Positions 46,738-55,961 of a DNA stretch of 64,000 nt are shown one piece after another (position 1 is the stretch's first letter; every line of letters begins with the position of its first letter). Source of the DNA: JACCXM01 sp963751075 (GTDB lineage Bacteria; Chloroflexota; Chloroflexia; Thermomicrobiales; UBA6265); assembly GCA_963751075.1 (NCBI GenBank), contig CAVVTE010000013.1, forward strand, positions 1-64,000. Direction: 5' to 3'. The notes beneath the pieces are model-generated. The model did not search any database. It was not told where the DNA came from and saw nothing but the letters and a program-made list of their open reading frames with translations. The position numbers were made by a program, and so were the translations under genes.

Positions 46738-48111
46738 CTACGGCGCCAGCGCGCAGACCATCTCCGGGGAGAGCCAGGCGGGGGGGAGATACGCGTTCGC
46801 CAGCGAGAGCGGAAGCGTCTCCGGGCGCAGCGAGAGACCGAGCTGGTGTTCCATCAACTCCCGCGTGCGACCAATGCGTGCCCATAGCTCGGGATGCCGT
46901 GAGGCGATCTCGGATCTCAGGGCATCGTCGGCCAGGACGACGGAATCCTCGCAGTTGAGAGCTTTACCCGGCGGAAGTGGAGTGGGGATGATATCGCACT
47001 GCAACGCCATACCTGAGGTGAGTGGAACATCGCTGTCCTGCTCGATCGGGGAGTGGACCCACTCGTCGTAGGAGATGAGGTGCCCCGGATTGAGCATGGG
47101 ACGAAAGGTCGCGCCGGCATTGGCGAGGGCCGCCTCGACTTCGGCGAAGACCGTACCGCCGGTAACACCAATACCGACCGTGGAGTACCAGGCAGCCTGA
47201 GCCAGAAAGTACGGCCGGACGTAGTTCGCAAAGAAGTCGTGGCCGGCGGCATCCTCGACCAGACCGGCGCGGCAACAGAGGGATCCCCAGTAGCCGATGC
47301 CGCAGGTGATGCCGTCGCCGATCGCCACCGGCCGGCCGCTGGGGGAGCGCAACCCATTGATCGCTTCTCCGGGAGCGCCGCTGGCGACGATCGGGTGCAT
47401 CGAGAGTGGCTCGCCGGCGTAACCCATCCGGGCCGCGACATCGCGCTCGGTCATACCCGGGCGTGTGCCGTGAACTACCCTGAAGACCGACTGACTGGCT
47501 CGCAGCGCGGCCCAGGCGAAGGCGGCGACCTGATCGGCGTTGTTACGGGCACGCAGACCGTCGCGCGGGTGCATCAGGACAGCGGTGACGTCGACAGACT
47601 CACTGCCGGTGACGCGCCGTAGAGCCTCGACAATGACAGTGGGCACCCAGGCAGGGCGGGTGGGATCTTCATTCTCCTCCGTGGTCAGGTATTTCCAGCC
47701 GATGATCCCCACCTGCGCCCCGGACCCGAGCCCCACGCTCTGGAGAACCCGGTCGAGATTCGGCGTTGATTCTCTCGGCTGACCCATGAGGCTGAATCCC
47801 TGGAAGAGCTCGACCTCGAGAGGCAGTCCGGCGACGACGGCGTGGACGATACCCTCGTTCCCGACCAGGAGCAGTCGCCGATTGCCAGGTCCCAAGAGGA
47901 GGAGCGCCTCTTCAAAGCGGGGATCGAATCCGGTCAGAAAGAGGAGATTGGCGCTGTGCTCGCGATCGCCATAGACGGCAACCCATTCAGTGCCCGCCCG
48001 TGCCAGCATTTCATCGCAGCGCCGTTCGTATTCCCTCGCGTCGATGGCCGGAGGATCGGCCGCGGCTGTCTCTTCCGGCAGCGGCACATGGCGCATGATG
48101 ACATCCGGCAC
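46738..48111 (-). CDS. M24 family protein, metal site apparently lost
   Basis: A 457-residue protein with the creatinase/aminopeptidase P layout: an N-terminal domain (NLLFLTGFDPRFEEALLLLG), then the pita-bread fold (LRARNNADQVAAFAWAALRA, SMHPIVASGAPGEA). The first two metal Asp should lie in a D.G...D motif, but here the strand reads DGITCGIGYWGSLCCRAGLV. EWVHSPIEQ keeps the His, QCDIIPTPLPPG has Asp for the usual Glu, and LNCEDSVVL keeps the last Glu. It is probably not an ordinary metallopeptidase. It sits inside the pentose phosphate cluster between tal and gnd. Confidence 0.75.
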   Translation of the reverse strand: MPDVIMRHVPLPEETAAADPPAIDAREYERRCDEMLARAGTEWVAVYGDREHSANLLFLTGFDPRFEEALLLLGPGNRRLLLVGNEGIVHAVVAGLPLEVELFQGFSLMGQPRESTPNLDRVLQSVGLGSGAQVGIIGWKYLTTEENEDPTRPAWVPTVIVEALRRVTGSESVDVTAVLMHPRDGLRARNNADQVAAFAWAALRASQSVFRVVHGTRPGMTERDVAARMGYAGEPLSMHPIVASGAPGEAINGLRSPSGRPVAIGDGITCGIGYWGSLCCRAGLVEDAAGHDFFANYVRPYFLAQAAWYSTVGIGVTGGTVFAEVEAALANAGATFRPMLNPGHLISYDEWVHSPIEQDSDVPLTSGMALQCDIIPTPLPPGKALNCEDSVVLADDALRSEIASRHPELWARIGRTRELMEHQLGLSLRPETLPLSLANAYLPPAWLSPEMVCALAP

Positions 48112-48171
48112 CTTCGCGATCCCCCTTCTTCATTCCCCGCAACGAGGTGGTCCAACGTGTGACGGTGCGAC

Positions 48172-49320
48172 CTAGTCTGCGGCGGCGCCGGCGAGCTGCG
48201 AGCGCTTCGCCGCGACACCTTGCAGGAGCGAGTCGTAGCTCTTGGCAAACGAGGCAATGCCTTCGTCCTCGAGCTGCGCGGTCACCGCGTCGATATCGAT
48301 CCCGGCCGCCGCCAGATCCTCCATCGTCTTGTAGGCGGCGGAAACGTCCCTGTCGACGGTGCGGGCGACTGTCCCGTGGTCGAGGAAGGCGGCAATCGTC
48401 GGGCGCGGCATGGTGTTGACCGTGTGCGGACCGATGAGCTCATCGACGTACATGGTGTCGGGGAGGGCCGGGTTTTTCACAGAGGTCGAGGCCCAAAGGG
48501 GTCTCTGCACCGACGCACCGGCTGCCGCCAACGACTCCCAATCGGCCCCCGAGAAGAGCTTCTGGAACGATTGATAGGCGATCTTGGCGTTGGCGATAGC
48601 GGCCTTGCCCTTGAGCGATTCCAGCCATCCCTTCTGCGTCGCATCGCTCGTCGCCGCGATCCGTTCGTCGAGGAGTTTGTCGACAAGGGTGTCGACCCGG
48701 GAGACGAAGAATGAGGCGACTGAGGCGATGCGGTCGATGGGCAGGCCGGCCTCCTGCCGCGTCCTGAGCGCAGCGATGTAGGCACGAGCCACGCGCTCAT
48801 AGGCGGGCACGGAGAAGAGGAGGGTGATGTTGATATTGATCCCCGCTTCCAGCATCCGCTGGATGACCGGCACGCCTTCGGCGGTTCCCGGGATCTTCAC
48901 CATCAGATTCGGCCGCTCGACCGCGGACCAGAGCCGGCGGGCATCGGCCGCGGTAACGGCGGCGTCCCGGGCGCCGAGCGGAGAGACTTCGATCGAAACG
49001 AAACCGTCATCACCTTCCGAGGCGTCGTAGAGCGGCCGGAACAAGTCCGTGGCCGCCTGGATGTCGCGGACCGCAACAGTCTCGAAGATCTCATGGGCGT
49101 CGAGGTCGCGCTGCAGCAGACTCGCGATCTCCTCGTCGTACGCGGTGCCGGCGGCGATGGCCTTCTCAAAAATGGTCGGGTTCGAGGTCAGACCACGGAT
49201 GCCGGTCTCCTCGATCGCGGTGCGGATTGCGCCCTGATTGAGCATGTCGCGGGAGATGTCATCCTGCCAGGCGCTTTGCCCTTCTCTTTCATACAGTTGC
49301 TTGATGCGGTTGCCGGTCAT
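48172..49320 (-). CDS. tal: Transaldolase
   Basis: 382 residues, the longer actinobacterial/cyanobacterial type: IRGLTSNPTIFEKAIAAGTA, FVSIEVSPLGARD, NLMVKIPGTAEGVPVIQRML (Schiff-base Lys), NINITLLFSVPAYERVARAY, ASVASFFVSRVDTLVDKLL. It moves a three-carbon unit between sugar phosphates. 41 bp after tkt on the same strand, so probably one transcript. Confidence 0.95.
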   Translation of the reverse strand: MTGNRIKQLYEREGQSAWQDDISRDMLNQGAIRTAIEETGIRGLTSNPTIFEKAIAAGTAYDEEIASLLQRDLDAHEIFETVAVRDIQAATDLFRPLYDASEGDDGFVSIEVSPLGARDAAVTAADARRLWSAVERPNLMVKIPGTAEGVPVIQRMLEAGININITLLFSVPAYERVARAYIAALRTRQEAGLPIDRIASVASFFVSRVDTLVDKLLDERIAATSDATQKGWLESLKGKAAIANAKIAYQSFQKLFSGADWESLAAAGASVQRPLWASTSVKNPALPDTMYVDELIGPHTVNTMPRPTIAAFLDHGTVARTVDRDVSAAYKTMEDLAAAGIDIDAVTAQLEDEGIASFAKSYDSLLQGVAAKRSQLAGAAAD

Positions 49321-49361
49321 GTCAGTTCCTCCAACGATAATTGCATTCTGATCCGAGTGGT

Positions 49362-51485
49362 CTACGCTGATTCGATTTCAGCGGCTACGTCGTCCTGGCC
49401 GAGGAGGCGCAGAGCGGTCGCCGCGACGTGCTCCGGCGTGAACCCGAAGTGCTTCAGCACCTCGGCGCCCGGACCCGACGCGCCGTAGCGGTCGATGCCG
49501 ACGACAGCCCCACGCTCGCCGACAAAGCGCTCCCAACCGAGAGTGGCGCCTGCCTCGACCGCAACGCGTGGCGTTCCGGTCGGGCCGAGCACGCGCTCGC
49601 GATAGGCATCATCCTGCTGGGCGAACAGCTCCCACGACGGCATGCTGACGACGCGGGCGCGCAACCCCTGCTCGAGAAGCAGCGTCGCGGCGCGTACGGC
49701 AAGATCGACCTCAGATCCCGTGCCAATGAGAACGAGGTCGGGATCCCCGTCCGTGTCCAAAAGAATGTAGGCGCCATCGGCGACCGTACCCTGGGCGCGG
49801 GAGCGGTCGAGCACCGGCAAATCCTGCCGCGAAAAGACGAGAACGCACGGGCCATCGAGGTTCATCGCGACTCGCCAGGCGTCGGCGGTTTCGTTGGCGT
49901 CAGCCGGTCGAATGGTGACCAGTTTTGGAATGGCGCGCAGGCTGACGAGTTGCTCGATCGGCTCATGCGTCGGGCCATCTTCGCCGACGGCGATGCTGTC
50001 ATGGGTGAAGACGAAGATGACCTTGACATCCGACATTGCGGCGAGACGCATGGGTGGGCGCATGTAATCGGCGAAGACGAGGAAGGTCGCCGTGAAGGGG
50101 ATTACTCCACCGTGCGCGCCCATACCGTTGGCGGCGCTGCCCATGGCGTGTTCGCGAATGCCGAAATGGATATTGCGTCCGGAGTAGTCCCACCCACCGC
50201 CAGAGAGTCCCTGTTCGGCGTTGGGATCGAGCAGGGCCGCCGGCGAGCCAAAATCGCCTTCGCCCTTCATCGCGGTGTTCGTCGAAGGGTTGAGATCGGC
50301 TGAGCCACCGATGAAGTTTGGAACCTTTGGCGCGAATGCGTTGATCACCTCACCAGAAGCTTTGCGTGTCGAGATCGGTTTCGCATCGGGCTCCCAGGTT
50401 GGGAGATCGTCATCCCAACCTTCCGGCAGCTTTCCTTCGAGAGCCAGCGTAAGGGCGGCTGCCGCCTCCGGCTCCTGCTCCGCATAGGCTTGGTACGCCT
50501 GTCTCCACGCCGTGTCCTTCTCCGCGCCTCGCTCACCGGCGTCGCGAAAGTGGGCGACGACGTTGTCTGCGACGTAGAAGGCGGGTTCGAGCGGATAGCC
50601 GAGCGCCTCCTTCGTCTTCGTCACACCCTCGGGACCGAGTGGGGAGCCGTGGACCCCAAAGGTATCCGCCTTCGGTGAGCCGAAGCCGATGACGGTGCGG
50701 GCGCAGATCAGGGAGGGCCGCTCCGTCTCGGCTTGTGCCGCCGCCAGCGCCGTGCGCACCTGATCGGTATCCATGCCGTCGATCTCTTGCACATGCCAGC
50801 CGACCGCGCGGAAGCGGGCGGGGATATCCTCTGAGAAGGAAACGCCGATGGTGCCGGCCAGGGTGATCTCGTTCTGGTCGTAGAGGTAGATCAGCTTGCC
50901 GAGGCCCAGGTGGCCAGCGAGCGAGGCGGCTTCGGCAGCCACCCCCTCCATCAGATCGCCGTCGGAGACGATGCCGTAGGTGAAGTGATCGATGATGTCG
51001 TGCCCCGGACGGTTGAAGGTCGAGGCCAGGAAGCGCTCGGCGATGGCCATCCCGACGCCGTTGGCGAAGCCCTGCCCGAGGGGACCGGTGGTGACGTCGA
51101 CACCGGGGGCGTGCAATCGCTCAGGGTGGCCCGGCGTCTTCGACCCAAGCTGGCGGAAGTTCTTCAGCTCGTCGAGCGACAGATCGTATCCGGTGATGTG
51201 TAGCAAGCTGTAGAGCAGGGCCGAGCCATGGCCAGCGGAGAGGATGAAGCGATCGCGATTCGGCCACTCCGGATCCTGGGGGTTGAATTTCAGAAACTCG
51301 GAGAAGAGGACGTAGGCCATTGGAGCGGCGCCGAGCGGTAGACCCGGGTGGCCTGAATTGGCGGCCTGGACCGCGTCTATCGAGAGGACGCGCAAGGCAT
51401 TGATGGCTTCGGTCTCGAGCTCGCGATCGAGCGCGGGGGGAGCGACGGCGGTCAAGAGAACCTCCTCGAACACCGGCGCGGGCAT
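49362..51485 (-). CDS. tkt: Transketolase
   Basis: 707 residues with the three transketolase domains: AANSGHPGLPLGAAPMAYVL and TTGPLGQGFANGVGMAIAER at the N-terminus, IVSDGDLMEGVAAEAASLAG (thiamine diphosphate/metal site), HDSIAVGEDGPTHEPIEQLV in the pyrimidine-binding domain, and a C-terminal domain ending LLGQDDVAAEIESA. First gene of the pentose phosphate cluster. Confidence 0.95.
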   Translation of the reverse strand: MPAPVFEEVLLTAVAPPALDRELETEAINALRVLSIDAVQAANSGHPGLPLGAAPMAYVLFSEFLKFNPQDPEWPNRDRFILSAGHGSALLYSLLHITGYDLSLDELKNFRQLGSKTPGHPERLHAPGVDVTTGPLGQGFANGVGMAIAERFLASTFNRPGHDIIDHFTYGIVSDGDLMEGVAAEAASLAGHLGLGKLIYLYDQNEITLAGTIGVSFSEDIPARFRAVGWHVQEIDGMDTDQVRTALAAAQAETERPSLICARTVIGFGSPKADTFGVHGSPLGPEGVTKTKEALGYPLEPAFYVADNVVAHFRDAGERGAEKDTAWRQAYQAYAEQEPEAAAALTLALEGKLPEGWDDDLPTWEPDAKPISTRKASGEVINAFAPKVPNFIGGSADLNPSTNTAMKGEGDFGSPAALLDPNAEQGLSGGGWDYSGRNIHFGIREHAMGSAANGMGAHGGVIPFTATFLVFADYMRPPMRLAAMSDVKVIFVFTHDSIAVGEDGPTHEPIEQLVSLRAIPKLVTIRPADANETADAWRVAMNLDGPCVLVFSRQDLPVLDRSRAQGTVADGAYILLDTDGDPDLVLIGTGSEVDLAVRAATLLLEQGLRARVVSMPSWELFAQQDDAYRERVLGPTGTPRVAVEAGATLGWERFVGERGAVVGIDRYGASGPGAEVLKHFGFTPEHVAATALRLLGQDDVAAEIESA

Positions 51486-51590
51486 CGCAGAAGGTCACGC
51501 GTCCGGTGGGATGATCAGCTACCAGGACCAGGGGAATCCCTGGGCTACGCAAGTATCCCATGTCCTGATGGGGCGATCCGCGCGAACCAA

Positions 51591-51755
51591 TCACTTTGGG
51601 CCGCAATCAGCAGTTGCACGACCCTCTGCGATCTCTGGGTTGGCCGCCATGATCGCTTCCGCCACCTCCCAAGCGTGCGGCCGGAACGTCTCCACCTCTC
51701 CGAAGCGCCGCCGCACGTCGAGAAACGACGCGATGCCGATATCGCTGAGCAGCTC
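51591..51755 (-). pseudogene. C-terminal remnant of an unrecognised gene
   Basis: The minus-strand frame reads ELLSDIGIASFLDVRRRFGE, VETFRPHAWEVAEAIMAANP and ATADCGPK before a TGA at 51591-51593. A TGA also precedes it at about 51765. It looks like the end of a real protein that was cut off, but the family is unknown. Confidence 0.35.
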
Positions 51756-51986
51756 CCGGCACCGGTTTCAAAAGTGGGTGAGCTGCAGAGGACCTGGTCA
51801 TTGGCGAGGCGGCCCAATCTGAGTAGTTCTCGATCCCAATACGAGTATTCGCCCTGATGCGCGCACGGTTTCGGACCCCTAAACTGCAGTGTGCGGGACC
51901 GGACTGTTCGAGTTGGTGCAGCCGGAAAGAGCGATGAGTTCCGCCGATCCAGTGTCCAGCGTGGAGACGACCTGAACGGAGACCCA

Positions 51987-52565
51987 ATGGACGGATTACG
52001 TTTTGACAGCGTGACGAGAGCGTTTGCCACCTCACGCCGGAGCACCATACGGACCTTCCTCGGCGCCGCCATGGGCGCGCTTATCACCTTCCGCGGAGGT
52101 GAGGAGGCGGCGGCCGGCTGCAAAAAGGTCGGCAAGAAATGCGATAAGAACAAGGACTGCTGCGACGGCGCCAAATGCAAAGGCGGCAAGAAGGGCAAAT
52201 GTCGATGCAAGTCTGGTCGCGACGATTGCGACGGCGATGGGAAGTGCGAGTCTCTCGACGAGGATAATGCCAACTGTGGCGTCTGTGGTAACGCCTGCGC
52301 GGTCGGTGAGGCCTGCTGCGACGCCACATGCATCGATGTGCAGGACGACCGCGCCAATTGCGGCAGCTGCGGCACCGCTTGCGGCGATCCCGAGGTCTGC
52401 ACCTCCGGCACCTGTGTGCTTTGCCTGCCAAACGTCCCCCGCTGCGGCGATACGTGCTGCCCGATCGACAACTGCAACAACGGGACGTGTCAGGAGTGTC
52501 CGGTTGGTTTCGCGCCTTGCCCGCCAACCATCGCTCTCGATTGCTGTGCGATCACAAGTCTTTAG
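51987..52565 (+). CDS. Cys-rich secreted protein with basic Cys/Lys N-terminal region
   Basis: From the ATG at 51987 (GGAG upstream). The leader (SRRSTIRTFLGAAMGALITF) is Tat-like. The mature protein has a Lys/Cys-rich block (GCKKVGKKCDKNKDCCDGAK) and then repeats of the form CGVCGNACAVGEACCDATCI, CGSCGTACGDPEVCTSGTC and CGDTCCPIDNCNNGTCQECP. Such Cys repeats resemble those of secreted Chloroflexota and myxobacterial proteins and are likely disulfide-linked. Function unknown. Confidence 0.75.
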   Translation: MDGLRFDSVTRAFATSRRSTIRTFLGAAMGALITFRGGEEAAAGCKKVGKKCDKNKDCCDGAKCKGGKKGKCRCKSGRDDCDGDGKCESLDEDNANCGVCGNACAVGEACCDATCIDVQDDRANCGSCGTACGDPEVCTSGTCVLCLPNVPRCGDTCCPIDNCNNGTCQECPVGFAPCPPTIALDCCAITSL

Positions 52566-52702
52566 GTCCCGGGAGTTCCTCCCCAGACTGAGTAGTCGCT
52601 CCCGCCAAGTCAGGTATCTGCCCCGATGCGCCCGTGGCGGCTATCCGCCAGACTGAGAGTGAGTCGGGCCGACCTGGTTCTCGATTTGACGGCATTTTTT
52701 GT

Positions 52703-53010
52703 CTAGCGGTGCTCGCTGCGCGCGATTAGCTCCTGGCTGCTCCCGAGGGAGATCGGGCGGGCCATGTCACTGATGTCGGAGGTGAAAAAGAATGGTGTCT
52801 CGACCACGGCTTTGGCGGGTCAAATGCCTTGGTGAGCGCGGCGGGATGATGCTGGGCCGGCGACTGGCTCATCTGGGCACAACCCAGCAACTCCAACAGG
52901 CTCTCATAGAAATCGCGGCGGCGTAGACCACCAGAAGCTCCCGTACGGCCACATTTCTGCTCCTCGAGGACCCATTGGCGAGCCATATCCTTGGCGTGTT
53001 TGAAAAGCAA
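52703..53010 (-). pseudogene. Degraded small gene, unrecognised
   Basis: The upstream part reads ARQWVLEEQKCGRTGASGG and LRRRDFYESLLELLGCAQMS. After a frame change near 52815 it reads VVETPFFFTSDISDMARPIS and LGSSQELIARSEHR to a stop at 52703-52705. The second half looks like genuine protein. I cannot identify the family. The 52566-52702 stretch holds nothing further. Confidence 0.35.
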
Positions 53011-53012
53011 GA

Positions 53013-54386
53013 TTACGCCGCCAGCCCCGGCCTGCCGATCGATGACGACAGCGGCTTAAGGATGATCATTGCCACGAGAACCAGGCCAAGGAGGACCAGG
53101 AGCGCTGTCGGGCGACCCAGGCCGAGCACGTCGACGATCAGTGCCCAGAGGAGCGGTCCGACCAGCGCCGCGAAGCGGCCGGCGAGCGCATAGAGCCCGT
53201 AGAACTGACCCAGGTACTGCGGCGGGGCGATACCGACCATCAATGGCCGGTCAGAGGCCCATATTCCACCCAGCGCGAACCCGGCGATCGGCGCAATCAG
53301 CCACAGTGCCTCTTCCGGCAGAAGGGAAAACCCGGTGGCAGCGATGAGTGCGAGCGCTACCGACCAGACCGTCAACACGCGCATCAGACTGTCGCGTGCG
53401 CCAATGCGGTCGACGACAAAGCCCCAGAAGATGCCGCCAACCACGGCGGCGCTGAGACCCGTCAACAGCAGCAGGTCTTTTTGTTCCGAGGTGAATCCAA
53501 GTGTCACAACGAGGTAGACCCCCAGGAAAAGGCCAATCGTGTTCGCGGCTTCGGCGTAGAAGGCGCGACCGACCAGAAACCGGATCAAATCCGGGTAGGC
53601 GCGGGCGCGACGAGCCGTCGTCAGCAAGTCACCCATTGCCCCACGGGCGGCGCTAAGAGGCGCCACCTGATCGCCCGTGCGGGGCGGCTCTTTCACCCAC
53701 AGGAAGCACGGGATGGCTAGAAGCAAGAACGCGACCGCCGTGAACCGGAAGATGGTCTCGTATTCTCCGCCAGCGCGTAAGACGAGGAAACCGAGACCGA
53801 GACCGAGTAACGCACCGAAGTTGCTCAATCCACTGGCGATTCCCCCAACCCGTCCCCGGTTCGCGGGCGTGCTCACCACGGGAAGGAGTGCGTCGTAGAC
53901 GACCACGCCCGCTTGAAAGAAGAGGTTCGCTGCGAGGAAGAGGGCGAGCGATGTCCATAGGTTGCCGCCGACGAAGAAGGTCAATAGGCAGCAGACGGTC
54001 ACCGTGACGATCAACAGCGGTACGCGACGAGGCAGATGATCCGAAACGGCTCCGATCCAGGGGCCGACACCGAGCATGAGCACCATGGTGATGGTGTTGA
54101 CGAGTGAGATATGGCCATCGGCGCCGCCCATGACAACCACGACCCAGACCGGAAAGTAGTTGGTAATCATGGTCTGCTGAAAGACGGTGTCACCGAGGTC
54201 GTAAACGATCCAGCTCGCGGTGCTGCGTGATGACGGAGTCCATGGAGGTGATTCATCCGCGGGTGGTTCCGACGGGAGTACGCCCGCCGCATCAGACGAT
54301 CTCGTCTCGCCTGGCGCATCGCTCGTGGCCAGTATCTCGAGCGGCCCAGAGGTCAAGGGAGGGGATTCGGAACGGGGAGCAACCAA
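53013..54386 (-). CDS. MFS transporter (UMF1/Atg22-like)
   Basis: Twelve predicted spans, starting near SWIVYDLGDTVFQQTMITNY and ending VLLGLVLVAMIILKPL. The loop GPWIGAVSDHLPRRVPLLIV is the MFS loop 2-3 motif, and GIASGLSNFGALLGLGLGFL is typical of UMF1-type transporters. The first 60 residues of the longest frame look non-coding. The TTG at 54386, preceded by AAGGGGGT, is a plausible start. Substrate unknown; the family includes amino acid and nutrient exporters. Confidence 0.8.
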   Translation of the reverse strand: MVAPRSESPPLTSGPLEILATSDAPGETRSSDAAGVLPSEPPADESPPWTPSSRSTASWIVYDLGDTVFQQTMITNYFPVWVVVVMGGADGHISLVNTITMVLMLGVGPWIGAVSDHLPRRVPLLIVTVTVCCLLTFFVGGNLWTSLALFLAANLFFQAGVVVYDALLPVVSTPANRGRVGGIASGLSNFGALLGLGLGFLVLRAGGEYETIFRFTAVAFLLLAIPCFLWVKEPPRTGDQVAPLSAARGAMGDLLTTARRARAYPDLIRFLVGRAFYAEAANTIGLFLGVYLVVTLGFTSEQKDLLLLTGLSAAVVGGIFWGFVVDRIGARDSLMRVLTVWSVALALIAATGFSLLPEEALWLIAPIAGFALGGIWASDRPLMVGIAPPQYLGQFYGLYALAGRFAALVGPLLWALIVDVLGLGRPTALLVLLGLVLVAMIILKPLSSSIGRPGLAA

Positions 54387-54401
54387 TTTTTGACTACCCC
54401 C

Positions 54402-54430
54402 TTGACAGGCTCTAGGCGTCCGGATATAGT
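54402..54430 (+). promoter_or_regulatory. Near-consensus sigma-70 promoter without an obvious gene
   Basis: TTGACA at 54402-54407 and TATAGT at 54425-54430 are separated by exactly 17 bp on the plus strand. No plus-strand gene follows: the next genes both run on the minus strand. A transcript would be antisense to the CoA-transferase gene. Confidence 0.5.
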
Positions 54431-54668
54431 GTACGTACAGTCCCGAGGGGCCGAGCAGAAGCGACGCTCCCACCGGACGCCAGATTGGAACGACAGAGCA
54501 TCGCGGGGTACTCTGACGCCACCTGGGCGACCCGGGACCGCCGGGAAAGAGCGCATTGTTGCGGGGCATGCGCTCGGAAGCGGCTGGTCAGGGAGCGGGG
54601 CGGAAGCGGAGTCGGTCGGGACTGTTTCTTTTCTTTCCTTCCGACACCCGACTTCAAATGCGGATCTA

Positions 54669-55883
54669 TCAGACGGCCCCCTGTTCGTACAGGCTTGCGA
54701 TCTCCTCTTTGTCATATCCCAGGTCACTGAGAATCTCTTCGGTATGGTCGCCAACGTCCGGGACCGCTCCCATCCGCGGTGACATCCCCTCGAGATCGAA
54801 TGGGGGAACGATAGCGGCCAGCGGGCCGGCCGGTGAGTCGACGTCGCGCCACCGGTTGCGCGCGGTGAGCTGCGGATGTTCTACGAACTCCGCGACCTCG
54901 TTGACCGAGCCAAATGGGATGTCGGCGGCCTCCAGTCGCCGGACCACCTCCTCGCGGGGAACCGCTGCCAGGCTCTCTTCGATCATCCTCTCGAGCACGT
55001 CGCGGTTCGCCCTCCGCAGCGCCGGAGAGGTGAACCGGTCGTCGGCTTCCCACTCGGGATGGAGACAGACGGTCTGGCAGAACGCTTTCCACTGCACCTC
55101 GGTCTGCACGGCAAGCAGCACGGCGCCATCGGCGCAGCGATACGACCCGTAGGGAACGACCGTTGCGTGGCGCACTCCGGCGCGCGCCGGTGGCTCGCCA
55201 CCATAGAGGGTGTAGTAGGCCGGGTAGCCCATCCACTCCGAGAGCGCGTCGAACAGCGACGTCTCGACGATGCGGCCCTGGCCGGTGGCCCGCCGTTCGT
55301 AGAGTGCGGCTAGAGTGCCTATCGTCCCGTAAACGGCGGCGCCAATGTCTCCCACACTGATTCCCAGCTTGGCTAGATCTTCGCCATTGCCGGTCGTGGC
55401 AATGACTCCCGTTTCGCCCTGGAGCAGCAGATCGAACGCCTTGCGGGTCTCGAACGGCCCGCCGGCGCCATAGCCGGAGATCGAGGTGATCACCAGGGAG
55501 GGATAGTCGTGCCGAAGCCTCTCCGGGGAGAATCCCAGGCGGTCGATTGCCCCCGGCCCGAGGTTCTGCACCAGCACGTCCGAGGACGCCACCAGACGCT
55601 CCAGGATGTCCGTCGCTACCGGGCGCTTCATGTCGAGCGTGAGGGATCGCTTCCCCCGGTTCAGCCAGAAAAAGTACGAGGAGAGTCCCTTCACCGCGGT
55701 GTCGTAACGGCGGGCGAAGTCGCCTGCGCCCGGCCGCTCGATCTTGATCACGTCGGCGCCGAGGTCGACGAGATGACGCGTGCAGAGCGGTCCCGCGACC
55801 GCCTGCTCGAGGGCCAGCACGCGTACACCGGCGAGCGGTCCGGACGGGTCGACGCCGTTGGAGCTTCTGCTCGGGTCAGTCAT
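54669..55883 (-). CDS. Class III CoA-transferase (CaiB/BaiF family)
   Basis: About 404 residues from the ATG at 55883. Family motifs: PLAGVRVLALEQAVAGPLCT, HLVDLGADVIKIERPGAGDF, FFWLNRGKRSLTLDMKRPVA, DVLVQNLGPGAIDRLGFSPE, YPSLVITSISGYGAGGPFET, FDALSEWMGYPAYYTLYGG. It transfers CoA between organic acids; formyl-, succinyl- or similar donors are typical. No pathway partner lies next to it. Confidence 0.88.
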   Translation of the reverse strand: MTDPSRSSNGVDPSGPLAGVRVLALEQAVAGPLCTRHLVDLGADVIKIERPGAGDFARRYDTAVKGLSSYFFWLNRGKRSLTLDMKRPVATDILERLVASSDVLVQNLGPGAIDRLGFSPERLRHDYPSLVITSISGYGAGGPFETRKAFDLLLQGETGVIATTGNGEDLAKLGISVGDIGAAVYGTIGTLAALYERRATGQGRIVETSLFDALSEWMGYPAYYTLYGGEPPARAGVRHATVVPYGSYRCADGAVLLAVQTEVQWKAFCQTVCLHPEWEADDRFTSPALRRANRDVLERMIEESLAAVPREEVVRRLEAADIPFGSVNEVAEFVEHPQLTARNRWRDVDSPAGPLAAIVPPFDLEGMSPRMGAVPDVGDHTEEILSDLGYDKEEIASLYEQGAV

Positions 55884-55961
55884 TCGCCGGTGAGTCCTCC
55901 GGTTGGGTTTCACGGATCTGGCGCGCATCGTAGCGCACTCGCGGCGAGAAAGGAGTGCCAG

